Source: Azohydromonas aeria (GTDB lineage Bacteria > Pseudomonadota > Gammaproteobacteria > Burkholderiales > Burkholderiaceae_C). Taken from it: a stretch of DNA of 64,000 bases. Shown here one piece after another: positions 18,755-29,223 of this stretch (position 1 is the stretch's first letter; each line of letters starts with the position of its first letter). Position numbers and translations under genes: made by a program. Under the pieces are notes generated by a model. It saw only the letters and a list, made by a program, of their open reading frames with translations, did not search any database and had not been told where the DNA came from. The stretch spans positions 1-64,000 of the forward strand of contig NZ_VIDQ01000010.1 of the NCBI RefSeq assembly GCF_009760915.1, given 5' to 3'.

Positions 18755-19066
18755 ATGATTTCCGAAGACACCATCCGCCAGGCCGTTGCCGCCCTGGTCG
18801 CCGCAGCCAACCCGCAGCGCATCGTGCTGTTCGGCTCGCATGCCCGCGGCGATGCCGGCCCGGATTCCGACCTCGACTTCCTGGTGGTGGAAAAGGAGGT
18901 CGCGCATCGCGGCAAGGAAATGGTGCGGTTGAGCCGCGCGCTGCGCCCGTTGGGCGTGCCGGCGGACGTGCTGGTGGTGACCGAGGAAGAACTGCAGCAG
19001 TGGGGCAACGAGCCGGGCTCGGTGTACTGGTGGGCGCTCAAGGAAGGGCGTGTGCTCCATGGCTGA
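18755..19066 (+). CDS. MNT-type minimal nucleotidyltransferase (antitoxin-like)
   Basis: 103 residues. Minimal nucleotidyltransferase domain with [20 protein letters not shown], the GSxxRG...SDxD pattern of the Pol-beta fold. Together with the overlapping HEPN gene it forms an MNT/HEPN pair; in studied MntA/HepT systems the nucleotidyltransferase AMPylates the HEPN RNase toxin. Start ATG 18755 begins MISEDTIRQ. Codon use and base composition are less extreme than those of neighbours, suggesting acquisition. Confidence 0.88.
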   Translation: MISEDTIRQAVAALVAAANPQRIVLFGSHARGDAGPDSDLDFLVVEKEVAHRGKEMVRLSRALRPLGVPADVLVVTEEELQQWGNEPGSVYWWALKEGRVLHG

Positions 19067-19460
19067 GTCACCGATGGTCAGCACCCTGCTGGAAGCGGCA
19101 CGGCGCGACGCCGTGGTGTTCTTCAAGCTGGTGGATGACGTGGAGGTGCACGACTCGATGCTTGGATTCCACGCCCAGCAGGCCATCGAAAAGGCTTTGA
19201 AGGCCGTGCTGTCCCGCCATGGCGTACTGGTGCCCCGCACCCACCGCATCGACCAGCTGCTTGATGTCTTCCAGGACGGTGCGTTGCCCCTACCGCCCCA
19301 CGCCCAGAACCTGGATGAGTTCAACCCTTATGCCGTGCAGGCACGCTATGGCGCCTTGGACACGGGGCCTCTTGACCGGCTGCTTGCTGCCGAGTGGCTG
19401 AAAGACGTGATGGACTGGGCACAGGCAGCGGCCGGACAACATGGAGCTTCAGACGCCTAA
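19059..19460 (+). CDS. HEPN-domain protein (toxin-like partner of MNT)
   Basis: 133 residues, all helical. HEPN signature: HAQQAIEKALKAVL in the second helix and VPRTHRIDQLLD, the usual position of the conserved His. ATG 19059 overlaps the MNT gene by 8 bases, as is common in these pairs. The exact RNase motif (Rx4-6H) is not clearly spaced, so ribonuclease activity is uncertain. The stop is immediately followed by a truncated SRPBCC gene. Confidence 0.85.
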   Translation: MAESPMVSTLLEAARRDAVVFFKLVDDVEVHDSMLGFHAQQAIEKALKAVLSRHGVLVPRTHRIDQLLDVFQDGALPLPPHAQNLDEFNPYAVQARYGALDTGPLDRLLAAEWLKDVMDWAQAAAGQHGASDA

Positions 19461-19495
19461 GCGTGCCGGGTAGCGCAAACCTAATTGGCCTACAG

Positions 19496-19888
19496 ATTCG
19501 CCCCGACATCGGCAGTTGGCGCTCGGTGCAGCCGCTGCGCCCCGGCATGGCCGACGGCCTGGGCGCGCGCCACTGCCTGACCTGGGGCAGCCGCCTGCCC
19601 TGCGGCCTGACCTTCGAGGCCGAAGTGATCCAGGTGCGCCGCCCCTGGCTGCTGCGTGCGCGCGTGCGCGGCGACCTCAGTGGCCTGGGCACCTGGGAGC
19701 TCACGCCCGAAAGCGGCGGCTCCACCCGCGTGCGCCACATCTAGTGCGTGGAGCCGCAGGCGCCCGCGCTGCGGCTGCTCGCGCCGCTGGCCGCGCCGCT
19801 GTTCCGCTGGCACCACCGCGCCGTCATGCGCGACGGCGCCCGCGGCCTGGCCCGCCACCTGGGAACGCGCCTGACCGACGCGCCTTGA
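19496..19888 (+). pseudogene. Broken SRPBCC (polyketide cyclase-like) gene
   Basis: From about 19496 one frame reads DIGSWRSVQPLRPGMADG, then FEAEVIQVRRPWLLRARV, GTWELTPE and RVRHI, and stops at TAG 19742-19744. The same frame continues without another stop to TGA at 19886-19888, reading VEPQAPALRLLAPLAAPLF and HHRAVMRDGARGLARHLG, the usual C-terminal helix of SRPBCC proteins. So the gene has lost its start (about 40 N-terminal residues) and has an internal stop, perhaps a mutated Trp codon. The lost 5' part coincides with the end of the MNT/HEPN pair, as if that pair was inserted there. Confidence 0.75.
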
Positions 19889-19981
19889 CCGGCGTCATCC
19901 GTCACGCCGTCGCGGTGGCGGCGGCCCGATTTCCCCCTGGATCGGGTCTTGTGTGCGGTGCACAATGGTTCGGGACAAGCC

Positions 19982-21216
19982 ATGCATTACAGCCGCCGTC
20001 GCCTCCTGCACACGCTCGCCGCCGCGCCGCTGGGTGCGGTCGCGCCCCTGTCCTTGGCGCGCGCGGCGCGCGCGGCCGACACCTCCCCGGTCCTCATCGG
20101 CATCGACGGCGAGTTCAGCCTGCAGAACAGCCGCTCGGCGCAGGCCGTGGAGATGGGCATCCGCTGCGCCATCGACGAGATCGAGCGCCGCGGCGGCGTG
20201 CTCGGCGGCCGGAGCTTCGAGGTCGTCACGCGCGACCACGGCTCCATCGCCGCGCGCGGCATCCGCAACCTGCGCGAGTTCGCCGCCATGCCCGGGCTGC
20301 TGGCCGTCTTCGCCGGGCGCTTCAGCCCCGTGGTGCTGGAGGAGATGGACCTCATCCGCGAGACGCGCACCCTGCTGATGGCGCCCTGGTCCTCGGCCGA
20401 CGCCATCGTGGACAACGGCATGCAGCCCAACTACGTGTTCCGGCTGTCGCTGCGCGACAGCCTGGCCATGCCCAAACTGCTGCGCACCTGCGCCGAGCGC
20501 GGCATCGCCCAGGTCGGACTGCTGCTGACCAACACCGGCTGGGGCCGCAGCAACCTCGCCGCGGCCAAGGCCTACGGCGCGGCCCACGCCACGCCGCGCA
20601 TCGCCGCCACCGCCTGGTACAACTTCCGCGACACCTCGCTGATCGAGCCCTACCGCCATCTGCGCGACGCCGGGGCCGAGGCCATCGTGCTGGTGGCCAA
20701 CGACGACGAGGCCGCAGTGCTGGTGCGCGAGATCGCCGCGCTGCCGCCGTCGCAGCGGCTGCCCATCCTCAGCCACTGGGGCGTCTCCGGCGGCGACTTC
20801 GTGCGCCAGGCCGGGCCGGCGCTGTGGGAAGTCGATTTCAGCGTGATCCAGACCTTCAGCTTCTTCAACGCGGCGCAGCAGCGGCCCGCGGCCTGGAAGC
20901 GCTTCCTGGCCGTGGCCGGCCCGCGCTACGGCATCGAGCGCCCGGAGCAGATCGCCGCGCCCGTGGGCGTGGCCCATGCCTACGACTTGATGCACATCCT
21001 GGCCCTGGCGGTGCAGCGCGCCGGCAGCGCCGAGCGCCCGCGCGTGCGCGACGCGCTGGAGCAGGTGCGTGATCACGACGGCCTGATCAAGCGCTACGCG
21101 CAGCCCTTCACGCCGGCACGCCACGAGGCGCTGGATGCCGGCGACCTGCTCATGGCGCGCTACCGCCCCGACGGCGCGCTGGTGCCCGAGGGGCGCAAGC
21201 CCGTGCGCAAGGCGGC

Positions 21217-21220
<4 letters not shown>
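19982..21220 (+). CDS. Periplasmic ABC-type substrate-binding protein (LivK-like)
   Basis: 412 residues. N-terminal export signal with SRRRLLHTLAAAPLGA, Tat-like, cleaved near ARAARA. The rest is a type 1 periplasmic binding fold (VLIGIDGEFSLQNSRSAQ, EMGIRCAIDEIERRGG, IVLVANDDEAAVL). No permease or ATPase genes are next to it; instead the sensor kinase overlaps its stop (GTGA), so it more likely feeds a ligand signal to the kinase than a transporter. Ligand unknown. Confidence 0.88.
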
Positions 21221-22950
<1,730 letters not shown>

Positions 22951-22969
22951 GCCCGGGCGCCGCCGCGCC

Positions 22970-25522
22970 TCAGCCCACCGCCAGCAGCCGCGCCGGCTCC
23001 GCCGCCGCCCGCGCCGCGCCCGCCCGGCCGATCAGCCCCTCGCGCAGCCGCTGCGCGTCCAGAACCTGGATCAGCCGCGCCCCGCCGTCGGCGGCCAGCA
23101 GCTGCATCACCAGCGGCTGCGCCTCGCCGCTCCAGGGCGCCGGGCGCGCCTGCGCCGGCGTGAAGCGCCAGACGCCGTGCAGGTCCGACACCAGCAGCCC
23201 CAGCTCGAAGCCGTCGCCGCGCAGCACCACGACCTGGCCCGATCCGTCCAGCGCCGTGCCCGGCCCGCCCAGCAGCGCGTCCAGGTCGAACACCGAGACA
23301 TGGCGCAGCACCTGGCCGTCGCGGCGCAGCGCCAGCATGCCCACGCGGCGCGAGCCGCCCACGGCCGGCAGCCGGAGCACCTGCGCCGCGGGCTGCGCCT
23401 CCACCACCTGGTCGGCCCGCACCGCGAACAGGCTCTCGCCCAGGCAGAAGGTGGCGTACTCGGTGCCGGCGGCGTCGGCGTCGGCGCCGGCATCGCGCCG
23501 GCTCGCCGGCGGCAGCTGCGGCCGGCGCGCCGCCGCGCGGGCGGCGTGCAGCCGCCCCAGCGGCTGCAGCGTCACCGCCAGCACCGTGTCGTCGCAGCCG
23601 TCGCCGTGGCGGAACTCGCGGTAGCCGGGGCAGGCGCCGATGCCCAGCACTAGCACCTGGCCATCGCGCACCACGATGCGTGCCGCGGCCTGGCCGTGCG
23701 CAAGCTGCAGCAGCTCCGGCGCCAGGCCGTCGAGCCGCCCCTGCGCGGCCAGCGCGGCGTCGCCCGCGCACAGCACCCGCCCCTGGCGGTCGATGAACGC
23801 CGCCTGCGCCCCGGCCTGCCCGGCCAGCACGCCGCGCAGCATGGCCTGCAGCTGCGGCCCGGTGTCGAAGACGATGCCGATGCCGCCCAGCACCGCGCCG
23901 CCCTCGCCGCCGCGGATGGCGGCGTGATAGGCCCACGCCGGCTGCCCGCCGTCAGGCGGGCTCGGCCGCAGCGGCGTGACGTGGTAGCGCTGCTCGCCGG
24001 GCAGCGCCAGCACGGCCGCCAGCGTGTCGGCCTCGATGCAGCCGCCCACGGCGCCGCCTTGCGCGCTGGCGGCGACGATGCGCCCGCTGCGGTCGTAGAG
24101 CACCAGCCGCGTGTACACCGTGTAGAGCGAATGGATGTGCGCCAGCACCCGCGCCGCCTCCTGCGCCGCGGCGGCGCCGGCGCCCGGCGCCAGGCAGGCC
24201 GCGAGCTCCGGCGCCAGCGCCCACCACCGGCAGTCGTTGGCGCGCTCGTAGAGGTTGCGGTCGAGCAGCTCCACCAGCCACTGCGCCGCGAAGCGCGCCG
24301 CGTCCAGCCGCGCGCCCAGCGCGGTGTCGCACAGCTCGCGGATGGAGCGCGAGAACAGCGCGTCGCTGCGCGCGCCGTTGTCCGTGATCTGCTCCAGCAC
24401 GGTGCGCAACGCGCGCTCGTGGCGGTGCTCGGCGGGCACCATCACCTGCCCGTTCCAGACCACGCGGCGCACCGCGTCGGCCGCCACGATGATGTCGTGC
24501 AGCGGCGGGCAGAAGCCCGCCGCATGCGCCAGCAGCGCGTCCACCACCGCCTCGTCCAGGCCATCCAGGCCGCCGCCGGATGCGCCGTCGAAGGCGACGT
24601 CCAGCGGCACCATGGCCTGCGCCTTCCAGCCCGGCGGGCCGGCATAGCCCTGGAACGGCTCGGCGGCGAAGGTCTGCACCAGGTACTTGCGCCCGCACCA
24701 GATGCGCAGCGCCGCCGCCTCGCCGGCGCCGGACGGCACCCGCAGCCCCGGCGCCATCCAGGCCGGCTCGGCGCTGGCCAGGATGCGGTCCTGCGCATCG
24801 AGCAGCAGCAGGTTGCAGCGCCCCTCGCGCGCATGGCGCGAGCCGAAGATGCCCGCCATCTCGGTGGCGAAGCCGAACACCAGGCACAGCACGCCCGCGG
24901 GCTGCCCGGTGCGCGGGTGCAGCACGCGCTGCGAGTACAGCAGCGCCGGCGCGCCGCCGGGCACCAGCGCCGTCGCGGCGAAGGTCTCGACGTAGCCTGA
25001 AGCCTGCAGCGTGTGCGCCACCAGCGCCGCGTCGCCCAGCGCGACGCCCTCCGCCGCGCCCGCGGCGGCCAGCACGCGGCCCTGCGGGTCGAGCAGCGCG
25101 ATGGCGTCGTACACGCTGTACTTGGCGCGGTAGGCGCGCAGCCGCTCGCAGGCACCCGCCGCGTCCATGCCGGTGCCTGCCAGGAAGTCGCGCAGCGCCT
25201 GGTCGGTGGCCAGGAAGCCCACGTCGGCGGTGCGCTCGAAGAGGTTGCGCACCAGCGCGTCGATGGCGTGCCGCGCGGGCATGCCGGCCTCCACCATCAA
25301 GCTGTCCACCTTCTGGCGCGCGAAGCTGGCCACGAGGTCGCGCTGCAGCGTCTCGAAGCCCTCGCGCGTGGCGGCCAGCATCGACAGCAGCCCCTGCGTG
25401 CCCGGCGGGCAGGTCATGCGCGCCGTGCCCTCGATCAGCCGCCACATCAGGCTGATGTCGCGCAGCGCGGACTCGCAGGACACGACGTCGCGCATGTGGG
25501 GCAGGCATTCCTCGAGATTCAT
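22970..25522 (-). CDS. Soluble chemosensory protein: two cache-like repeats and a C-terminal CheW domain
   Basis: 850 residues, start MNLEECLPHM at 25522. Two similar sensory units follow each other: NLFERTADVGFLATD with YSVYDAIALLDPQGRVLA in the first, NLYERANDCRWWAL with YTVYTRLVLYDRSGRIVA in the second, an internal duplication. The last about 160 residues form a CheW domain (ATFCLGESLFAVRADQVVEA, ending near RLIQVLDA). No membrane segments, no MCP signalling helix, no kinase. It may connect a cytoplasmic ligand signal to a CheA complex. An in-frame reading continues far upstream through a hexamer repeat but has no start that I trust. Confidence 0.8.
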   Translation of the reverse strand: MNLEECLPHMRDVVSCESALRDISLMWRLIEGTARMTCPPGTQGLLSMLAATREGFETLQRDLVASFARQKVDSLMVEAGMPARHAIDALVRNLFERTADVGFLATDQALRDFLAGTGMDAAGACERLRAYRAKYSVYDAIALLDPQGRVLAAAGAAEGVALGDAALVAHTLQASGYVETFAATALVPGGAPALLYSQRVLHPRTGQPAGVLCLVFGFATEMAGIFGSRHAREGRCNLLLLDAQDRILASAEPAWMAPGLRVPSGAGEAAALRIWCGRKYLVQTFAAEPFQGYAGPPGWKAQAMVPLDVAFDGASGGGLDGLDEAVVDALLAHAAGFCPPLHDIIVAADAVRRVVWNGQVMVPAEHRHERALRTVLEQITDNGARSDALFSRSIRELCDTALGARLDAARFAAQWLVELLDRNLYERANDCRWWALAPELAACLAPGAGAAAAQEAARVLAHIHSLYTVYTRLVLYDRSGRIVAASAQGGAVGGCIEADTLAAVLALPGEQRYHVTPLRPSPPDGGQPAWAYHAAIRGGEGGAVLGGIGIVFDTGPQLQAMLRGVLAGQAGAQAAFIDRQGRVLCAGDAALAAQGRLDGLAPELLQLAHGQAAARIVVRDGQVLVLGIGACPGYREFRHGDGCDDTVLAVTLQPLGRLHAARAAARRPQLPPASRRDAGADADAAGTEYATFCLGESLFAVRADQVVEAQPAAQVLRLPAVGGSRRVGMLALRRDGQVLRHVSVFDLDALLGGPGTALDGSGQVVVLRGDGFELGLLVSDLHGVWRFTPAQARPAPWSGEAQPLVMQLLAADGGARLIQVLDAQRLREGLIGRAGAARAAAEPARLLAVG

Positions 25523-25903
<381 letters not shown>

Positions 25904-26506
25904 ATGACCACCATCGCTCCCGGCGGCTGCACGCCGCCCGCCAACCACGTCAACGGCACGTGCGGCAACGACTTCGTCCACGTCTCCAGGGCCGACGGAC
26001 TGGCCGGGCTGATGGGCCTGTACAAGGTCACCGTCAACGGCCAGACGCAGTACATGACGAAGCAGCAACTGGAGAACACGCAGTTCAACCTGGGCGCCGG
26101 CAACGACGTGCTGGTGGTGGACAGCGACGTGAAGGTCGGCATCAACGCCAACGGCGGCAGCGGCAACGACCTGATGATCGGCGGCGGCGGCAACGACAAC
26201 TTCAAGGGCGGCTGCGGCAACGACGTCATCGCCGGTCGCGGCGGCAACGACTGCATCGACGGCGGCCACGGCGACGACGTGCTGCTGGGCGGCCGCGGCA
26301 ACGACCACGTCGAAGGTGGCCGGGGCAACGACTACGTCGGTGGCGGCTGCGGCAACGACGTGCTGCACGGCGGCGCGGGCCGCGACCACCTCGACGGCGG
26401 GCACGGCAACGACCGGCTCGACGGCGGACCCGGCCGCGACGTGAACCACGGCGGCCCGGGCTGGGACTCGGTGCGCTGGGATCTGGCCGACCTGCTGCGG
26501 CGCTGA
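25904..26506 (+). CDS. RTX-type calcium-binding repeat protein
   Basis: 200 residues. Residues about 84-191 are twelve tandem nonapeptides of the GGxGxDxUx type (GGSGNDLMI to GGPGWDSVR), which fold into a calcium-loaded parallel beta-roll. The first 80 residues contain LGAGNDVLV and an unrecognised domain. Cysteines inside the repeats (GGCGND twice, DCID once) are unusual for RTX proteins, which are normally Cys-free. The short acidic end DLADLLRR could be a type I secretion signal, but no ABC exporter genes are near. Next to a T3SS locus. The ATG follows GAGGAGAGCCACC. Confidence 0.85.
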   Translation: MTTIAPGGCTPPANHVNGTCGNDFVHVSRADGLAGLMGLYKVTVNGQTQYMTKQQLENTQFNLGAGNDVLVVDSDVKVGINANGGSGNDLMIGGGGNDNFKGGCGNDVIAGRGGNDCIDGGHGDDVLLGGRGNDHVEGGRGNDYVGGGCGNDVLHGGAGRDHLDGGHGNDRLDGGPGRDVNHGGPGWDSVRWDLADLLRR

Positions 26507-27043
26507 AAGTGGGAACAGCGGGCCGACCATGGCTCGCGAAAGTTCACTGAAAGGGATGCCCGCGCAAGCGGGCATCGTTGTCTTGTGGAGCGGTGACGCA
26601 GGCCGCGAGCCGATGTGCTGGCCCTCTACTTCGTCATTCCGGCGAAAGCCGGAATCCACGAACGCCGCACTGCCTCGCTGGCCGGGGTTGACACATGCCG
26701 GCGCCGCTCATGCCACCGCACCAGTGCGCGTGGATTCCGGCTTGCGCCGGAATGACGGATCGGGGGTCGGGGCATCGTGGCTGACGGGAGGCCACAAGCT
26801 GGAGTCCTTTGGGACAACCGCAGGCTCTCACCGGAGCGCCTGCGGGTCGCCACCGCGGACCGCCAGCATGCACAACCACATGCCGGCGGCCCGCGGCGCG
26901 CCTCTCTAGCGCTTCCCCTTCGCAGCCCGGGTCCTGGTGGCCCGGCCGACTCCCTCCGAAGGTTCGTCAATCCGGCAAAAACGGCGGTTTCCACCGGTTC
27001 GTTGTCCGGGCTAACCCTGCCCGGCGTGCGTGTTCGTCCTCGC
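26507..27043. other. Intergenic region with repeat element, no supported gene
   Basis: 537 bases between the convergent RTX-like gene and the 216-residue gene. It holds the 131-bp inverted-repeat element (26629-26759) and a hairpin with arms CCGCAGGC/GCCTGCGG near 26819-26846. Long open frames here on both strands are fortuitous. Confidence 0.6.
26629..26759. repeat. Inverted-repeat element, copy 1 (direct-repeat partner at 31988)
   Basis: Ends are ACTTCGTCATTCCGGCG and CGCCGGAATGACGGA; each end is itself a small palindrome (ATTCCGGC-GAAA-GCCGGAAT). The two ends are inverted with about 75 bases of less conserved sequence between. The arms resemble the ATTCCC-N8-GGGAAT repeats (dRS3) of Neisseria. 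A second copy with closely similar arms and centre lies in the same orientation at 31988-32119. Confidence 0.85.
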
Positions 27044-27694
27044 TCAGCGCAGCGCCAGCGCGGCCAGCGCATCCGTGCGCGGGCGCTGCTGCTGCAGCGC
27101 GCACAGGAAGCGCGCGCTGGCATCGAAGGCGTCCGCTCCCTGGCTCCAGGCCAGCGCCAGCGCGCGCAGCGCCTCGCGCGTGGCGCGCGACAGCGCCCCG
27201 CCGATGGGGTCGCCGGCATCGGCCAGCAGCTTCTCGCAGTACAGCAGCCGCGCCTCGGGGCTGCAGGCCACCAGGTCCATCAGCGCGCGCGCGGCGACGT
27301 GGAACTGCTCGGCGCTGAGCGCGCACACCGGGTCGGTCTGCGCGTGCCAGGCGCACAGGTATTCCAGCGGGTCGAGCGTGCGCGCGCGGCCCCAGGCCGT
27401 GCCCGCGGCACCGGGACTGTCGGCACCCCAGGCGCTGCGCCGCCCGCCGGGCAGGCGACCGGTGCGCAGCGCGTGCACCAGGGCCCGCGCCACCGCGGCC
27501 TTGGCCGCGTGGTCGCCGTGGCGCCCGATCAGCCACAGCAGCCGGATGAAGGCGGGATAGAGCTCGTCGCCCAACCCCTGCGCCACGGCCGCCAGCAGCG
27601 CCACGCGGTCCTCGTCGCTGCGCAGGTCGATGCAGCCGTCCACCAGCGCCTGCGCGGCGGCGGCCCATTGGGGTTCGGACAGCAGCGCGGCCAT
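27044..27694 (-). CDS. Hypothetical protein at the end of the sctU operon
   Basis: 216 residues, rich in Ala and Leu, predicted mostly helical, no signal or membrane segment. Not a family I recognise. Recognisable stretches are GCIDLRSDEDRVALLAAVA and RLLYCEKLLADAGDPIGGAL. Start at 27694 (MAALLSEPQW) because the longer reading overlaps the 77-residue gene. As the last gene of a minus-strand run headed by sctU it is likely a T3SS accessory, but this rests on position only. Confidence 0.65.
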   Translation of the reverse strand: MAALLSEPQWAAAAQALVDGCIDLRSDEDRVALLAAVAQGLGDELYPAFIRLLWLIGRHGDHAAKAAVARALVHALRTGRLPGGRRSAWGADSPGAAGTAWGRARTLDPLEYLCAWHAQTDPVCALSAEQFHVAARALMDLVACSPEARLLYCEKLLADAGDPIGGALSRATREALRALALAWSQGADAFDASARFLCALQQQRPRTDALAALALR

Positions 27695-27713
27695 GACGCC
27701 CTCCCGCCGCGGC

Positions 27714-27947
27714 TCAGGGCGCGCCGCCCGGCTCGCCGCACAGCGCCTGCAGCACGCGCGCGGCATGCCGCTCCACGCTCCAGGCCCGCGGCGCGGCGCC
27801 CGGATCGGCCACGATGGCCGCGTCCTCGTGCAGGGCCGCATCGAGCCACGCGGCCGGTGACGCCTGCGTGCCGGCGGCCGAGCGCGCCGGCGCGGCCGGG
27901 CCGGCACCCGGCATCGGGCGCAGCGGGACGAAATCGGAAATCCTCAT
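27714..27947 (-). CDS. Small hypothetical protein
   Basis: 77 residues, MRISDFVPLRPMPGAG start, Ala/Pro-rich, with a possible amphipathic helix ARVLQALCGEPG at the end. Ends 19 bases before the 216-residue gene. No recognised domain; a chaperone-like or secreted small protein of the T3SS cannot be excluded. Moderately likely to be a real gene because it fills the spacing of the operon. Confidence 0.5.
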   Translation of the reverse strand: MRISDFVPLRPMPGAGPAAPARSAAGTQASPAAWLDAALHEDAAIVADPGAAPRAWSVERHAARVLQALCGEPGGAP

Positions 27948-27992
27948 GCGCTCACTCCCTGGCGGTGCGCCGGCGTCCGGGCCGGGACGGCT

Positions 27993-28331
27993 TCAATCCT
28001 GCGGCGGCGCGCCGGCGCCCGGAGCGGCAGGAGCCGCCGGCGCCACGGGGGCCGTGTGCGCGCGCTGGCGCAGGCGCTGCTCGTCCTGCTCGCGCTGCAG
28101 CTGCGTCATCTGCTCCCACTGCGGATTGGCGCGCGCGCTCCACACCGGGCACTCGACCCAGCGCACGCTCCTGACCACCAGCCGCATCGGCGGCGGCAGC
28201 CCGGCCAGGCCGGCGCCGGGCTCGCCGCAGGCCGGCCCGGGCCCGGGCTCCGCCGGCTGCAGCTCGGTCTCGAACTCCAGCCGGCCCGCGGGCCACAGGA
28301 GGCAGCTGAAATCGTTGGGCAGGATGAACAT
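27993..28331 (-). CDS. Hypothetical protein with Pro/Ala-rich tail
   Basis: 112 residues. N-terminal half has beta-like segments (MFILPNDFSCLLWPAGRLEF, MRLVVRSVRWVECPVWS), then a Gln/Glu/Arg-rich helix (WEQMTQLQREQDEQRLRQRA) and a Pro/Ala tail. Unrecognised. It lies 57 bases after the DUF6683-like gene, in the same operon. The shape could suit a small docking or chaperone protein; this is speculation. Confidence 0.55.
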   Translation of the reverse strand: MFILPNDFSCLLWPAGRLEFETELQPAEPGPGPACGEPGAGLAGLPPPMRLVVRSVRWVECPVWSARANPQWEQMTQLQREQDEQRLRQRAHTAPVAPAAPAAPGAGAPPQD

Positions 28332-28388
28332 CGCCGGGTCTCCGGTGCGGCGCGCGGCGCGGGGGCCGCGGCCGGGGACTGTTGCCGC

Positions 28389-29123
28389 CTACTGCACGCT
28401 CAGCCCCTGGTCCGAGAGGCGCAGGCGCTCCGGGTCCAGCTGCATGAACTGCTGCAGGTAGTTGCGCGCCGCGTCGCGCAGCCGGGCTTGCTGCTGCGCA
28501 TCGGGGCGCTGCTTCAGCGCCGACGTCGTCAGCGCCATGTAGGTGCCCAGGATCGCGAACTGTTCGTACAGCTCGCGCCGCTGGACGGCGCCGGCGCGGG
28601 CCAGCGCCGGCTGGGTGTCGAGCACGCCGCGCATCTGCTGCACCAGCGGCTTGAAATGGCTGTCGGGGAAGTCCACGCCGCGGTAGGCCACGTAGCTGCC
28701 GGCCAGGAAGGTGGCCAGCGCCGCGGCCAGGTCCTGCGCCGGCACGCCCAGCTGGCGCATGAGCGCCGGGTAGCGCTGCAGGATCTCCTCGTACAGCCGC
28801 TGCGTGTCCGCGCGCGCCGCGGCCGGCGCATGCGCCGCCAGCTTCGCCGGCATGCCCGCCGGGGTGCCGGAGACGGACAGGTCCGCGCCGCGCGGTGCCG
28901 CAGCACCGTGGCCGCCGCCGGACGTGGCGCGCCCTGACGACCCTCCCGGGGAGTGGGCCGCGTCGATCTGCCGGTTCAGCGTCTGCTGCGTGACCACGCC
29001 GGTGGCGATCATCAGCGGCGTGCCGGTGTAGACCGGCACGTGCATCTGCGCCTGCGCGGCCGTGCCCGCCAGGCACGCGGCGCCGGCCAGGACCAGCGGC
29101 AGGATCGGGCGGTATCGCTTCAT
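28389..29123 (-). CDS. Exported DUF6683-like protein, T3SS-linked
   Basis: 244 residues. Start MKRYRPILPLVLAGAACLAG at 29123 is a good signal peptide cleaved near TAAQAQ. A Gly/Ser-rich linker precedes a helical C-terminal domain (LAAALATFLAGSYVAYRGVD, LYEQFAILGTYMALTTSAL, NYLQQFMQLDPERLRLSDQG) that I identify with DUF6683. A paralogue without a signal peptide lies at 46356-46973 in the plus-strand T3SS operon. Function unknown; its export points to a periplasmic role. Confidence 0.75.
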   Translation of the reverse strand: MKRYRPILPLVLAGAACLAGTAAQAQMHVPVYTGTPLMIATGVVTQQTLNRQIDAAHSPGGSSGRATSGGGHGAAAPRGADLSVSGTPAGMPAKLAAHAPAAARADTQRLYEEILQRYPALMRQLGVPAQDLAAALATFLAGSYVAYRGVDFPDSHFKPLVQQMRGVLDTQPALARAGAVQRRELYEQFAILGTYMALTTSALKQRPDAQQQARLRDAARNYLQQFMQLDPERLRLSDQGLSVQ

Positions 29124-29223
29124 GGGGACCTCCAGGAAACGGAAGGCCGCGGCTCGCCCCCTCGCGGTGGAGGGAAAGGGCCGCGGCGGGGCTGCCGACA
29201 CGGCGGTCAGCCCGGCGGACCGA

